Source: Gammaproteobacteria bacterium (lineage in GTDB: Bacteria; Pseudomonadota; Gammaproteobacteria; UBA6429; Thiohalophilaceae). Taken from it: DNA of 18,616 bases. The stretch lies in the NCBI GenBank assembly GCA_024639445.1, contig JAHEIJ010000006.1, positions 1 through 18,616 of the forward strand, given 5' to 3'. The notes beneath the pieces are model-generated. The model did not search any database. It was not told the DNA's origin and was given only the letters and a program-made list of their open reading frames with translations. How positions within the stretch are numbered: position 1 is the first letter of the stretch; every line of letters begins with the position of its first letter. Shown piece after piece: positions 1-6,510 of the stretch. The position numbers were made by a program, and so were the translations under genes.

Positions 1-865
1 CGCCACTGGCAAGGGGAACGATCAGGTTAGGTTTGAACTGGGTGCCTATGCCCTGAAACCGGATGTAACCGTGATTGCTCCGTGGCGTGAGTGGGATCTC
101 AATTCGCGCGAAAAACTCATGGCCTATGCCGAGCAACATGGCATACCGGTCGACTTCAAGAAAAAGGGTAAGAAGTCGCCGTATTCAATGGACGCCAACC
201 TGCTGCATATTTCCTACGAAGGCGACATTCTTGAGGATCCATGGATCGAGCCGGAAGACGACATGTGGCGCTGGAGTGTCTCACCCGAAGCTGCCCCGAA
301 TAAGCGGACCTATCTGGAACTGACTTTCAATAAAGGTGATATTGTCGCCATCGATGGTAACGCTATGACGCCGGCACAGGTGATGGCTTATCTTAATCAG
401 GTTGCGGGTGACAATGGCATCGGGCGTGATGATATCGTGGAGAATCGTTACGTTGGTATGAAGTCACGGGGTTGTTATGAAACACCCGCGGGTACTGTCA
501 TGCTCAAGGCACACCGGGCAATGGAATCGTTGACCCTGGACCGTGAGGCCGCACATCTTAAGGATGAATTAATGCCCAAGTATGCCAGTTTGATCTATAA
601 CGGCTTTTGGTGGTCACCGGAACGCGAAATGTTACAGGAGTTGATCGATGTATCACAACAATCGGTTAATGGCGTGGTACGACTCAAGCTATATAAAGGC
701 AATGTCATTGTTGTGGGTCGAAAATCGGAATCGGACAGCCTGTTTGATGAAAGCATTGCTACTTTCGAAGAAGATGCAGGCGCTTATGATCAGCAGGATG
801 CTGAGGGCTTCATCAAACTTAATGCATTACGTTTACGTTTGAGAGCCAAAAAACAGGGTAGGTAA
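1..865 (+). CDS. argG: Argininosuccinate synthase, C-terminal part (5' end outside window)
   Basis: This cytosolic enzyme joins citrulline and aspartate, using ATP, to give argininosuccinate, the penultimate step of arginine synthesis. The reading frame is open from the first bases of the window (first full codon at 2) and gives about 287 residues, roughly the last 70% of a protein of about 400. Recognisable family blocks are ATGKGNDQVRFELGAYAL at the very start, then APWREWDL, the SPYSMDANLLHISYEG block, VAGDNGIGRDDIVENRYVGMKSRGCYETP, and the C-terminal helix region with FWWSPERE. The truncation comes from the window edge and is not a real gene break. It ends in TAA at 863-865. The next gene on the same strand starts 59 bp downstream, and no classical terminator is seen between them. 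Confidence 0.97.
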   Translation, partial: ATGKGNDQVRFELGAYALKPDVTVIAPWREWDLNSREKLMAYAEQHGIPVDFKKKGKKSPYSMDANLLHISYEGDILEDPWIEPEDDMWRWSVSPEAAPNKRTYLELTFNKGDIVAIDGNAMTPAQVMAYLNQVAGDNGIGRDDIVENRYVGMKSRGCYETPAGTVMLKAHRAMESLTLDREAAHLKDELMPKYASLIYNGFWWSPEREMLQELIDVSQQSVNGVVRLKLYKGNVIVVGRKSESDSLFDESIATFEEDAGAYDQQDAEGFIKLNALRLRLRAKKQGR

Positions 866-877
866 CTGTTTTTTGAC

Positions 878-883
878 TATAAT
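878..883 (+). promoter_or_regulatory. TATAAT -10 box candidate for the GGDEF-EAL gene
   Basis: A perfect TATAAT lies 42 bp upstream of the GTG start at 925. No good -35 hexamer sits 16-18 bp upstream, so a real promoter here would be activator-dependent or weak. The box overlaps the left arm of the inverted repeat at 882-917. Match to the consensus is the only evidence. Confidence 0.35.
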
Positions 884-917
884 CTGATGACCATGGAGTA
901 AATATAGGTCATCAGAT
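882..917. promoter_or_regulatory. Perfect 11-bp inverted repeat between argG and the GGDEF-EAL gene
   Basis: ATCTGATGACC (882-892) is the exact reverse complement of GGTCATCAGAT (907-917), with a 14-nt spacer. No T-tract follows, so it does not look like an intrinsic terminator. It overlaps the TATAAT box and ends 7 bp before the GTG start. It could therefore be an operator (half-site centres 25 bp apart), or an RNA stem in argG read-through transcripts that covers the translation start region. The function is inferred; the symmetry is seen. Confidence 0.6.
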
Positions 918-924
918 ACAGGTC

Positions 925-3729
925 GTGGAAGCCCAAAAATCAAATATTCAGAAGACTGATACAGGAACGAGTCAGACTCTGCGGAAGCTTAACGAGCTCG
1001 AATTTGAGCAGGTGGGGCTGATCTATCAACAATCTTTTTATACCTTATTTGGTACGATCGGAATCTTATTGTTTTTCGCCTATGTGCTGAAAAACCAGAA
1101 TAACCCACTAGTGTTAACACTATGGTTAAGCGCGGCAATTTTTATCTATATATTGCGCATTGCCCTATCTCTCACATACCTACGTTCACCTGCAGCACGC
1201 CGTTCTAAACAACTCACTTTCTGGAAAAAGAGTTTCCTGCTTGGCAGCCTGCTGGCTGGTAGCGCCTGGGGCACAGGTAGCATATTACTCATGCCTGCCG
1301 AACCTCTTTATCAAGCATTCATTATTGTCGTTATTGGGGGAGGGGCGGCAGTAGCGGCGATGACCCACGCGGCCATACGCCATGCTGGAATGTTATTTAT
1401 CTTGCCGGCATTACTACCGCTTTGTATTTATTACTTATTATCAGAAGGCATGATATATGCCGGCATTGGTGTGCTTATTCTTGTCTTTATTTTTCTGATT
1501 TCGACAGCATCCTATTACTTGTACAAAATGGTGTGCCAGAACTTTGAGATCGCAAATCAAAATAAGCAATTGATCGGTGAATTAAGAAAATCGAATACTG
1601 AAGCCATGCGCCTGAATATGGAAATGAAAAAAGAAAATATTGAAAGGCGCAAGGCGGAAGAACGATTCAGACGCTTATCAGATGCCAGTAATGAGGGGAT
1701 CGTAATCCAGGACCAGGGCACAATTGTCGATGTGAATAGAAATCTCGCAAACATGCTTGGTTATGACGTGTATGAGCTTATGGGGATGGATTCACTGCAG
1801 ATCATTGCTGAAGAGTCACGAGAGCTGTTACGCCATAATTTTTTTATGCCGAATGGCAAGTCGTATCAGGTGATGGCTCGCTGTAAAGGTGGTGGTCGAA
1901 TACCTGTGGTATTGCGCTGTAAGGATTTTCCGCTAGGTGATATGTATTTGCAGGTCGTAGTCATTCAGGATCTGTCTGAACGATTGGCAGTGGAAAGCGC
2001 ACTTTCCAATGAGAAGGAACGGGCGTTGGTAACGCTGGAGAGCATTGGTGACAGTGTAATTACTACAGATGCAGATGGCATAATAAACTACATCAATCCC
2101 GTTACAGAACATTTGTCTGGTTGGAATAAGCGAGATGCAGCAGGAAAATATCTGGCGGATATCATCAAACTCACGGATCAATATACGGGTGAAGTCGTTA
2201 CTGATCCGGTGGCAAATTGTCTAATGACTGAAGCCAGCGTAAATGTTGCAGGTGAGATTGTTTTGCAAGGCACACGTTCTACTCAGAAGTACTCCATTGA
2301 AGCCACAGTTTCACCAATTCGTGACAAGCAGCAAAATATTATCGGTACTGTGTTGGTGTTCCACGATGTTACCGTATTACAGACCATGGCACAGCAAATG
2401 TCGCATCAAGCTACACATGATGCATTGACGGGGTTGTTTAATCGGCAGGAGTTTGAAAATCGTCTGGTCTCGCTTCTGGAAACAGTGAGGAAAACCGGTC
2501 AGCAGCATGCCATGTTGTACCTTGACCTGGATGCATTCAAGGTGGTCAACGATACAAGTGGGCATGCGGCTGGTGATCAGATGATACAGGAGATTTCATC
2601 TAGACTTGAAGATTGTATTCGTGACATGGACACGTTAGCACGTCTGGGTGGGGATGAGTTTGGTATTATCCTTACCGGCTGCCCAATAAAACGGGCGAAG
2701 AAAATTGCGGATGAAATTTGTGAGACTATCAAAAACTATCGTATGGTATGGGATGACCATGTTCATGGAGTAGGCGTGAGTATTGGGCTTGTACCAGTAA
2801 ACTCGGACAGTGGTGAAATATCAGATATCTTACGAGATGCGGATTCCGCCTGTTATATAGCAAAGGATCAAGGTCGAAACCGTGTTCATGTGTATAAAAA
2901 AGATGATGCGGAGCTGGCGCGCCATCATGGCACAATGCGATGGATGCAACGGATTAGGCGTGCCCTGCAAGAAGATTCTTTCTGCCTCTACTACCAACCA
3001 ATTCGTGATGTGGCGTTATCTGACTACTCCATCTGGCATGCGGAGTTGTTAATACGCATGCTCAATGATAGAGGTGATATCATTGAGCCAAAACATTTTG
3101 TACCCGCGGCCGAACGTTATCATTTAATGGTGGATATTGATCAGTGGGTAGTGAGACGTACCCTGGAAATTCTGCCAAGGCTTGTGGAATATGTTGCGCC
3201 CAAGCAGCTTGTTTGCGCGATTAATCTGTCCGGCCAATCTTTATCGGATGACCATTTTTTGGGTTTCCTGGTAACCGAAATTGATAAACTGGATTTGGAA
3301 CCGGTCAACCTTTGTTTCGAGATTACTGAAACAGCGGCTATTACCAATTTTGATCATGCACAACGTTTTATTTCAATCATGCATGGGATGGGATGTACAT
3401 TTGCACTGGATGATTTTGGAAGTGGTTTGAGCTCGTTTGCCTATCTAAAACACCTCTCTGTCGATTACCTTAAAATCGATGGAAGTTTTGTACGTAATAT
3501 TTCTCATGATGATACGGATTATGCGATGGTGAATTCCATTCAACAGATCGGTAATGTAATGGGGATCAAGACAATTGCCGAATTTGTCGAATCACCTGAA
3601 ATTGTTCAATGTCTGCAAACCCTGGGAGTTGACTATATGCAGGGTCGTGAAATTGGAGAGCCATTACCTCTGGATGACTTGTTAGATGCCGGACACTCCG
3701 AGCTAAACAGGGCGCATACTGCGCCCTGA
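925..3729 (+). CDS. Membrane PAS-PAS-GGDEF-EAL protein, cyclic-di-GMP turnover
   Basis: This is a 934-residue inner-membrane signalling protein predicted to make and/or break cyclic di-GMP. Six hydrophobic segments lie at about 38-55, 61-86, 104-122, 128-151, 155-172 and 178-200, followed by a charged helical linker to about 245. PAS domains lie at about 248-353 and 364-485. The GGDEF domain (about 498-655) keeps the intact GGDEF signature at 575-579 and an RxxD inhibitory site (RDMD, 566-569). The EAL domain (about 690-920) has ELL instead of EAL at 707-709, but keeps the Glu, the DDFGSG block at 829-834, LKIDGSFV and KTIAEFVE, so hydrolase activity is plausible. The start is GTG at 925, the only in-frame start codon before a GTG at 1012, and has a poor ribosome binding site (AGG too close). 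It looks more AT-rich than its neighbours by eye. The sensed signal is unknown. Confidence 0.93.
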   Translation: MEAQKSNIQKTDTGTSQTLRKLNELEFEQVGLIYQQSFYTLFGTIGILLFFAYVLKNQNNPLVLTLWLSAAIFIYILRIALSLTYLRSPAARRSKQLTFWKKSFLLGSLLAGSAWGTGSILLMPAEPLYQAFIIVVIGGGAAVAAMTHAAIRHAGMLFILPALLPLCIYYLLSEGMIYAGIGVLILVFIFLISTASYYLYKMVCQNFEIANQNKQLIGELRKSNTEAMRLNMEMKKENIERRKAEERFRRLSDASNEGIVIQDQGTIVDVNRNLANMLGYDVYELMGMDSLQIIAEESRELLRHNFFMPNGKSYQVMARCKGGGRIPVVLRCKDFPLGDMYLQVVVIQDLSERLAVESALSNEKERALVTLESIGDSVITTDADGIINYINPVTEHLSGWNKRDAAGKYLADIIKLTDQYTGEVVTDPVANCLMTEASVNVAGEIVLQGTRSTQKYSIEATVSPIRDKQQNIIGTVLVFHDVTVLQTMAQQMSHQATHDALTGLFNRQEFENRLVSLLETVRKTGQQHAMLYLDLDAFKVVNDTSGHAAGDQMIQEISSRLEDCIRDMDTLARLGGDEFGIILTGCPIKRAKKIADEICETIKNYRMVWDDHVHGVGVSIGLVPVNSDSGEISDILRDADSACYIAKDQGRNRVHVYKKDDAELARHHGTMRWMQRIRRALQEDSFCLYYQPIRDVALSDYSIWHAELLIRMLNDRGDIIEPKHFVPAAERYHLMVDIDQWVVRRTLEILPRLVEYVAPKQLVCAINLSGQSLSDDHFLGFLVTEIDKLDLEPVNLCFEITETAAITNFDHAQRFISIMHGMGCTFALDDFGSGLSSFAYLKHLSVDYLKIDGSFVRNISHDDTDYAMVNSIQQIGNVMGIKTIAEFVESPEIVQCLQTLGVDYMQGREIGEPLPLDDLLDAGHSELNRAHTAP
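3708..3728. terminator. Hairpin between convergent genes (possible bidirectional terminator)
   Basis: The sequence is a 9-bp perfect stem, CAGGGCGCA, with a 3-nt loop (TAC) and TGCGCCCTG. It overlaps the TGA stop of the GGDEF-EAL gene (3727-3729) and lies 16 bp beyond the stop of the opposing DoxX gene. T-tracts are absent on the + side and only TTT on the - side, so it would be a weak intrinsic terminator. Its position between convergent genes supports the role. Confidence 0.5.
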
Positions 3730-3744
3730 GTCCCAAGTCTGGAA

Positions 3745-4338
3745 TTATACAGTCTTGAACTTGCGGGCAATCCAGTAATCCAGGCTGGCATACTTACCTG
3801 CGCCGATGAAGAATAATACCAGCAGCATAATGAAATACGTGGCAGCAAACTCAATACCATTTTTAAGAATGGTGATACTACCGTGTTCGGTTAGCCAGTC
3901 ATAATTACCATGTTGCTTAAGGATCTCTACCGCCTTTTCCTTGCGAATATTAGCCTCGGTAATTTTCTCAACTTTCCATTCCCATGGAACGGTCAACTGA
4001 GTTTCGGGTAGGACATGCCATCCGTTTTCCCAATGCGCTGTAGCAGCAGCGACAATCATGGTAAACATCAGTGGAATGGCAAACCAGCGCACAGCAAGGC
4101 CGAAGAGCAGAGCTATGCCACCCAGAAGCTCAGTAAGCCCGGCGAGGTAAACCATTAAAGTTGGAGCTGGAAATCCTAGCCATTCGAACCAGCTGGCAAC
4201 GTCTTCAACATGCGACAGCTTGTTCATGCCGGCAAGAATAAAAATCGGTGCCAAATATAACCGTAAAGCCAGCGGTCCAAGAAAATCAACTTTACGGGTT
4301 TTATCGAGTAGCGCCTGTAGTTGTAGAAGTTTTTGCAT
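3745..4338 (-). CDS. hvfX: DoxX-family membrane protein of the Hvf/bufferin cluster
   Basis: This is a 197-residue inner-membrane protein of the DoxX/DoxD-like superfamily, the fourth gene after hvfA-B-C. Four hydrophobic helices lie at about 19-38 (with LRLYLAPIFILAGMNKL), 61-82 (LTELLGGIALLFGL), 84-101 and 163-181. A hydrophilic insert of about 60 residues between helices 3 and 4 (about 102-162) makes it longer than a minimal DoxX protein. DoxX partners are usual in clusters of DUF692 oxidases with EGKCG peptides. Their biochemical role is not settled, and maturation or export of the metal peptide is an inference. The ATG start is supported by GGAG 7 nt upstream. The gap from hvfC is 34 bp on the same strand, so co-transcription is likely. 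The symbol is used by cluster position; HvfD or BufD are alternative names. Confidence 0.85.
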   Translation of the reverse strand: MQKLLQLQALLDKTRKVDFLGPLALRLYLAPIFILAGMNKLSHVEDVASWFEWLGFPAPTLMVYLAGLTELLGGIALLFGLAVRWFAIPLMFTMIVAAATAHWENGWHVLPETQLTVPWEWKVEKITEANIRKEKAVEILKQHGNYDWLTEHGSITILKNGIEFAATYFIMLLVLFFIGAGKYASLDYWIARKFKTV

Positions 4339-4372
4339 TATACATCTCCATGACGAGGATTATTGTTGTTTA

Positions 4373-5164
4373 TCAGGCTGCAGTTTTTCGAGTGCCGAGA
4401 ATAATGTCTCGCATCCGCAGGTCTTGTAATATGGATAGTCCGCCCAGCACCACCGCCTCTTGATCAGCATGATTGATTTCAACCGCAATTTGCTCAAGCA
4501 AGGTTCTGCCAGATTGATTGTTGTCTTCGCTCAATAATTGTAAGAGTCGGGCGGTAACCGGGTTAATTTCCAAAAAACCGATTTTATCGTCGGTATTTCG
4601 ATATACGACAATCAAGGTGGGTAATTCGGACGGGTTTTCTGGCTGGTAGTCGAGGCCGATTTGATGAACCGGATAATTATATTGTAATGGCCACGCCAGC
4701 GATGACAGGACGGGATGTTCCTCCAGAAGATCACCATCGGGATGAATGTCGTTAGCCTCGTTTTCCTCATCAGCCAGTGAAAGGGCCAGTTCAACCCATT
4801 CGTAGTGAGCCAGCTCCAACAGAAATGAAGGGTCGCTGTCCCGAGGCTCACGTTCTTCCTGCAGGTATTGCAGAAATTCCCGTGGCATTTCGGGAAATAA
4901 CGGCGTCCTGGCTTTATGATTTGAAAAGTAATGCCGAATCAGTGCATGCCACTGCGCGTCATCCATAATTTTCCGCAGCACCGGGAAACTGCTGGCCATG
5001 AAGCCTTCAACGTTGTTGTAAAACAATTCACGATAAATATTCATGCGGCGATCTTCCACATCCTGTGGGCAGGGATGATTTAAAGGATCGCGTATATGCG
5101 CGGCAAAGGCGTACTGCGTTTGCTTGAAACCGGTTTCGTCAGGCTTGTTGCGCAATGGTGTCAT
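4373..5164 (-). CDS. hvfC: HvfC-type DUF2063 protein, partner of the MNIO oxidase
   Basis: This is a 263-residue soluble protein of the DUF2063 family (often labelled 'putative DNA-binding'). The N-terminal helical domain (about 15-130) has the family blocks RRMNIYRELFYNNVEGFMASSFPVLRKIM and LLELAHYEWVELAL. The C-terminal part (about 150-263) ends in a winged-helix-like segment with LLQLLSEDN and ILQDLRMRDIILG. In MbnBC, TglHI and bufferin systems the partner encoded beside the DUF692 enzyme binds the precursor peptide and presents it to the iron site, so the same role is inferred here and not DNA binding. Its ATG (5162-5164) lies inside hvfB, giving a 26-bp overlap that implies translational coupling and 1:1 production. 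Family assignment is firm; the peptide-recruiting role rests on homologous systems. Confidence 0.92.
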   Translation of the reverse strand: MTPLRNKPDETGFKQTQYAFAAHIRDPLNHPCPQDVEDRRMNIYRELFYNNVEGFMASSFPVLRKIMDDAQWHALIRHYFSNHKARTPLFPEMPREFLQYLQEEREPRDSDPSFLLELAHYEWVELALSLADEENEANDIHPDGDLLEEHPVLSSLAWPLQYNYPVHQIGLDYQPENPSELPTLIVVYRNTDDKIGFLEINPVTARLLQLLSEDNNQSGRTLLEQIAVEINHADQEAVVLGGLSILQDLRMRDIILGTRKTAA

Positions 5165-5996
5165 GGTCTTGTTGATGTTTGGACTGGATTGACACGATGT
5201 TATCGACTTCCGTTAACAGTTCCGCCAGGGGAGGGATATTAAAGTCACGCTCCAGCAGGGTAGGGACGACACCGAAGCGGGCATAGGTCTTATTCAGCAG
5301 TTCCCATACCGGGTCGATGACATCGGCACCGTGAGTATCGACAATAAGGTCTTCAGCTTCATTGTAATGGCCGGCGACGTGAATGTAGCTAATGCGTTTT
5401 GCCGGTAAGGCATGTAAAAAATCAATCGCATCATACTGATGATTAACGCTATTAACGTAGATATTATTTACATCAAGCAGTAGCTGGCAGTCAGCCTCGT
5501 CCAGTACCGCCTTGAGGAATTCAATTTCATCCATCTCCTTTCCTGGTGCGGTGTAATAGGAGACATTTTCCATGGCAATGGGTTGTTCCAGAATATCCTG
5601 TACACGCCGGATACGCTGTGCCACGTAATGCACCGCTTCCTCAGTAAAAGGGATGGGCATGAGATCATACAAATGGCCATCGTCGCTACAATAGCTCAGA
5701 TGTTCTGAATAAGTGCGAATATTATGTTCGCGCAGGAACGGCTTCAGTCGATGCAGAAAGGCCTCATCCAGCGGGGCCGGACTACCTATCGACAGGGAAA
5801 GACCATGGCAGAGGAATGGGTAGCGCTCGGTAAAGGCACGAAACGCTTTGCCCTGGCTACCGCCAACTCCCATCCAGTTTTCCGGCGCGACTTCGTAGAA
5901 CTCAACCTGGGATGGAGGTTGGTCAGTCAGCGGACCCATGAGGGTCCGCCGCAGACCCAATCCGGCGCCATGAACGGGATATTGACTCGCGTTCAT
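5139..5996 (-). CDS. hvfB: HvfB-type DUF692 multinuclear iron oxidase (MNIO) RiPP maturase
   Basis: This 285-residue TIM-barrel enzyme belongs to the DUF692 (MbnB/TglH/BufB) family, which uses two or three irons and oxygen to rewrite cysteines in precursor peptides. The hallmark GAGLGLRR and VEFYEVAPENWMGVGG lie near the N-terminus. Candidate metal ligands are visible in order: H64, E98/H99 (TYSEHLSY), E143/N144 (AMENVSYY), D175 and N177/N178 (LDVNNIYVN), H186, H206/H210 (HVAGHYNEA), D220/H222 (DTHGADV) and E249 (LLERDFNIP). No key block is missing. In related systems the substrate cysteines lie in EGKCG motifs, and the gene upstream (15 bp away) encodes exactly such a peptide. The ATG at 5994-5996 is kept because conserved residues begin at about position 9, although no good ribosome binding site precedes it; coupling to hvfA translation is likely. 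Confidence 0.95.
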   Translation of the reverse strand: MNASQYPVHGAGLGLRRTLMGPLTDQPPSQVEFYEVAPENWMGVGGSQGKAFRAFTERYPFLCHGLSLSIGSPAPLDEAFLHRLKPFLREHNIRTYSEHLSYCSDDGHLYDLMPIPFTEEAVHYVAQRIRRVQDILEQPIAMENVSYYTAPGKEMDEIEFLKAVLDEADCQLLLDVNNIYVNSVNHQYDAIDFLHALPAKRISYIHVAGHYNEAEDLIVDTHGADVIDPVWELLNKTYARFGVVPTLLERDFNIPPLAELLTEVDNIVSIQSKHQQDHDTIAQQA

Positions 5997-6011
5997 GTGG
6001 TTATGCCGGGC

Positions 6012-6365
6012 TTACTTATTGCCGCCGCATTTACCTTCGCCGCACTTGCCTTCCGTGCTGCTCTTGGAACCGCCGCATTTACCTTCGCCGCACTTGCCTT
6101 CCGTGCTGCTCTTGGAACCGCCGCATTTCCCTTCGCCGCATTTGCCTTCGTTGGTGTCTTTTTTGGCGCCGCCGCATTTCCCTTCGCCGCATTTGCCTTC
6201 TTTCATGTGGGAATCCGCGACCTGCATGTAGCCACTGTTCAGGTCGGACATGGCAAACGGATTGCTGCTGTTAGGCGCCGCGTTAGCGATGCTGCTGGCT
6301 GCCAGACTGGCGGCGAAAGCGGTACCGATGGCAAGGGCAAGTGGGGTTTTGGTTTTCTGAGTCAT
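6012..6365 (-). CDS. hvfA: HvfA/bufferin-like secreted precursor peptide with eight EGKCG motifs
   Basis: This is a 117-residue precursor of a metal-binding RiPP. Residues 1-30 form a clear Sec signal peptide (lysines, then LALAIGTAFAASLAASSIANA), with cleavage likely around A29/A30. A short linker follows. Then come four copies of EGKCGEGKCGG (eight cysteines at 59, 64, 76, 81, 92, 97, 108 and 113, and no others), separated by AKKDTN or SKSST. In characterised relatives the cysteines of EGKCG are oxidatively converted by the DUF692 partner to heterocycles that bind copper; that is inferred here. The ATG at 6363-6365 was chosen because AGGAG lies 8 nt upstream. An upstream in-frame TTG at 6389 lacks such support and would put charged residues before the signal peptide. 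It is the first gene of the hvf set and has its own leader and promoter candidate. Confidence 0.94.
   Translation of the reverse strand: MTQKTKTPLALAIGTAFAASLAASSIANAAPNSSNPFAMSDLNSGYMQVADSHMKEGKCGEGKCGGAKKDTNEGKCGEGKCGGSKSSTEGKCGEGKCGGSKSSTEGKCGEGKCGGNK
6022..6219. repeat. Tandem 48/51-bp repeats encoding EGKCG pairs in hvfA
   Basis: Repeat units start at 6022, 6070, 6118 and 6169 (+ strand coordinates). The first two units (6022-6069 and 6070-6117) are identical over all 48 bases. The third is 51 bp and has diverged, and the fourth is partial. Each unit encodes one EGKCGEGKCGG block plus a spacer. The exact identity of two units, including silent positions, points to a recent in-frame duplication by slippage or unequal recombination. 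Confidence 0.95.
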
Positions 6366-6395
6366 TGGATTATCTCCTGTTGTGGTCAAAAATTA

Positions 6396-6420
6396 GCCTG
6401 GATAGGACCGGTATCCAGGC
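6396..6420 (-). promoter_or_regulatory. Perfect 9-bp hairpin followed by a T-run in the hvfA leader
   Basis: On the minus strand GCCTGGATA and TATCCAGGC form a perfect stem around a 7-nt loop, followed by TAATTTTTG. It lies 31 nt upstream of the hvfA ATG and only a few nucleotides after the transcription start predicted from the promoter candidate. A 5'-terminal stem of this kind could protect the mRNA. With the T-run it also resembles a weak intrinsic terminator or attenuator. The structure is seen; the function is inferred. Confidence 0.6.
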
Positions 6421-6430
6421 GGGTTATATT

Positions 6431-6460
6431 TTATACGCTATGTTTTTTAAATTGGATTCA
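6431..6460 (-). promoter_or_regulatory. ECF-type promoter candidate for hvfA
   Basis: Reading on the minus strand, TGAATCC (6460-6454) is followed after 16 bp by CGTATAA (6437-6431). The spacing is typical of ECF-sigma promoters, and an ECF sigma gene lies about 0.7 kb upstream on the same strand. A sigma-70 reading (TTGAAT and TATAAA) would need a 20-bp spacer, which is too long. Assignment to this particular sigma is inference. Confidence 0.4.
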
Positions 6461-6487
6461 AAACTATAGTAAAAAAGTCATCTATTT

Positions 6488-6503
6488 TGCGATTTGAATC
6501 GCA
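6488..6503. other. Short dyad just after the anti-sigma gene
   Basis: TGCGATT and AATCGCA (7-bp arms, 2-nt spacer) lie 8 bp past the anti-sigma stop codon. The loop is too short for a good RNA hairpin, and on the transcribed strand it is followed by AAAATAG, not a T-run. It may be a protein-binding dyad upstream of the hvfA promoter candidate or may have no role. Confidence 0.35.
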
Positions 6504-6510
6504 TTTTACT

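Noticed and set aside
6366..6389. TTG start for hvfA eight codons upstream
   Set aside because: The ATG at 6365 has AGGAG at good spacing and gives a normal signal peptide; the TTG has neither.
5724..6497. Long + strand open frame (257 codons) with Ala/Phe-rich repeats running through hvfA
   Set aside because: It is antisense to hvfA and hvfB. Its repeats are the complement of the EGKCG units, and it has no family-like sequence or ribosome binding site. The minus-strand genes explain the region.
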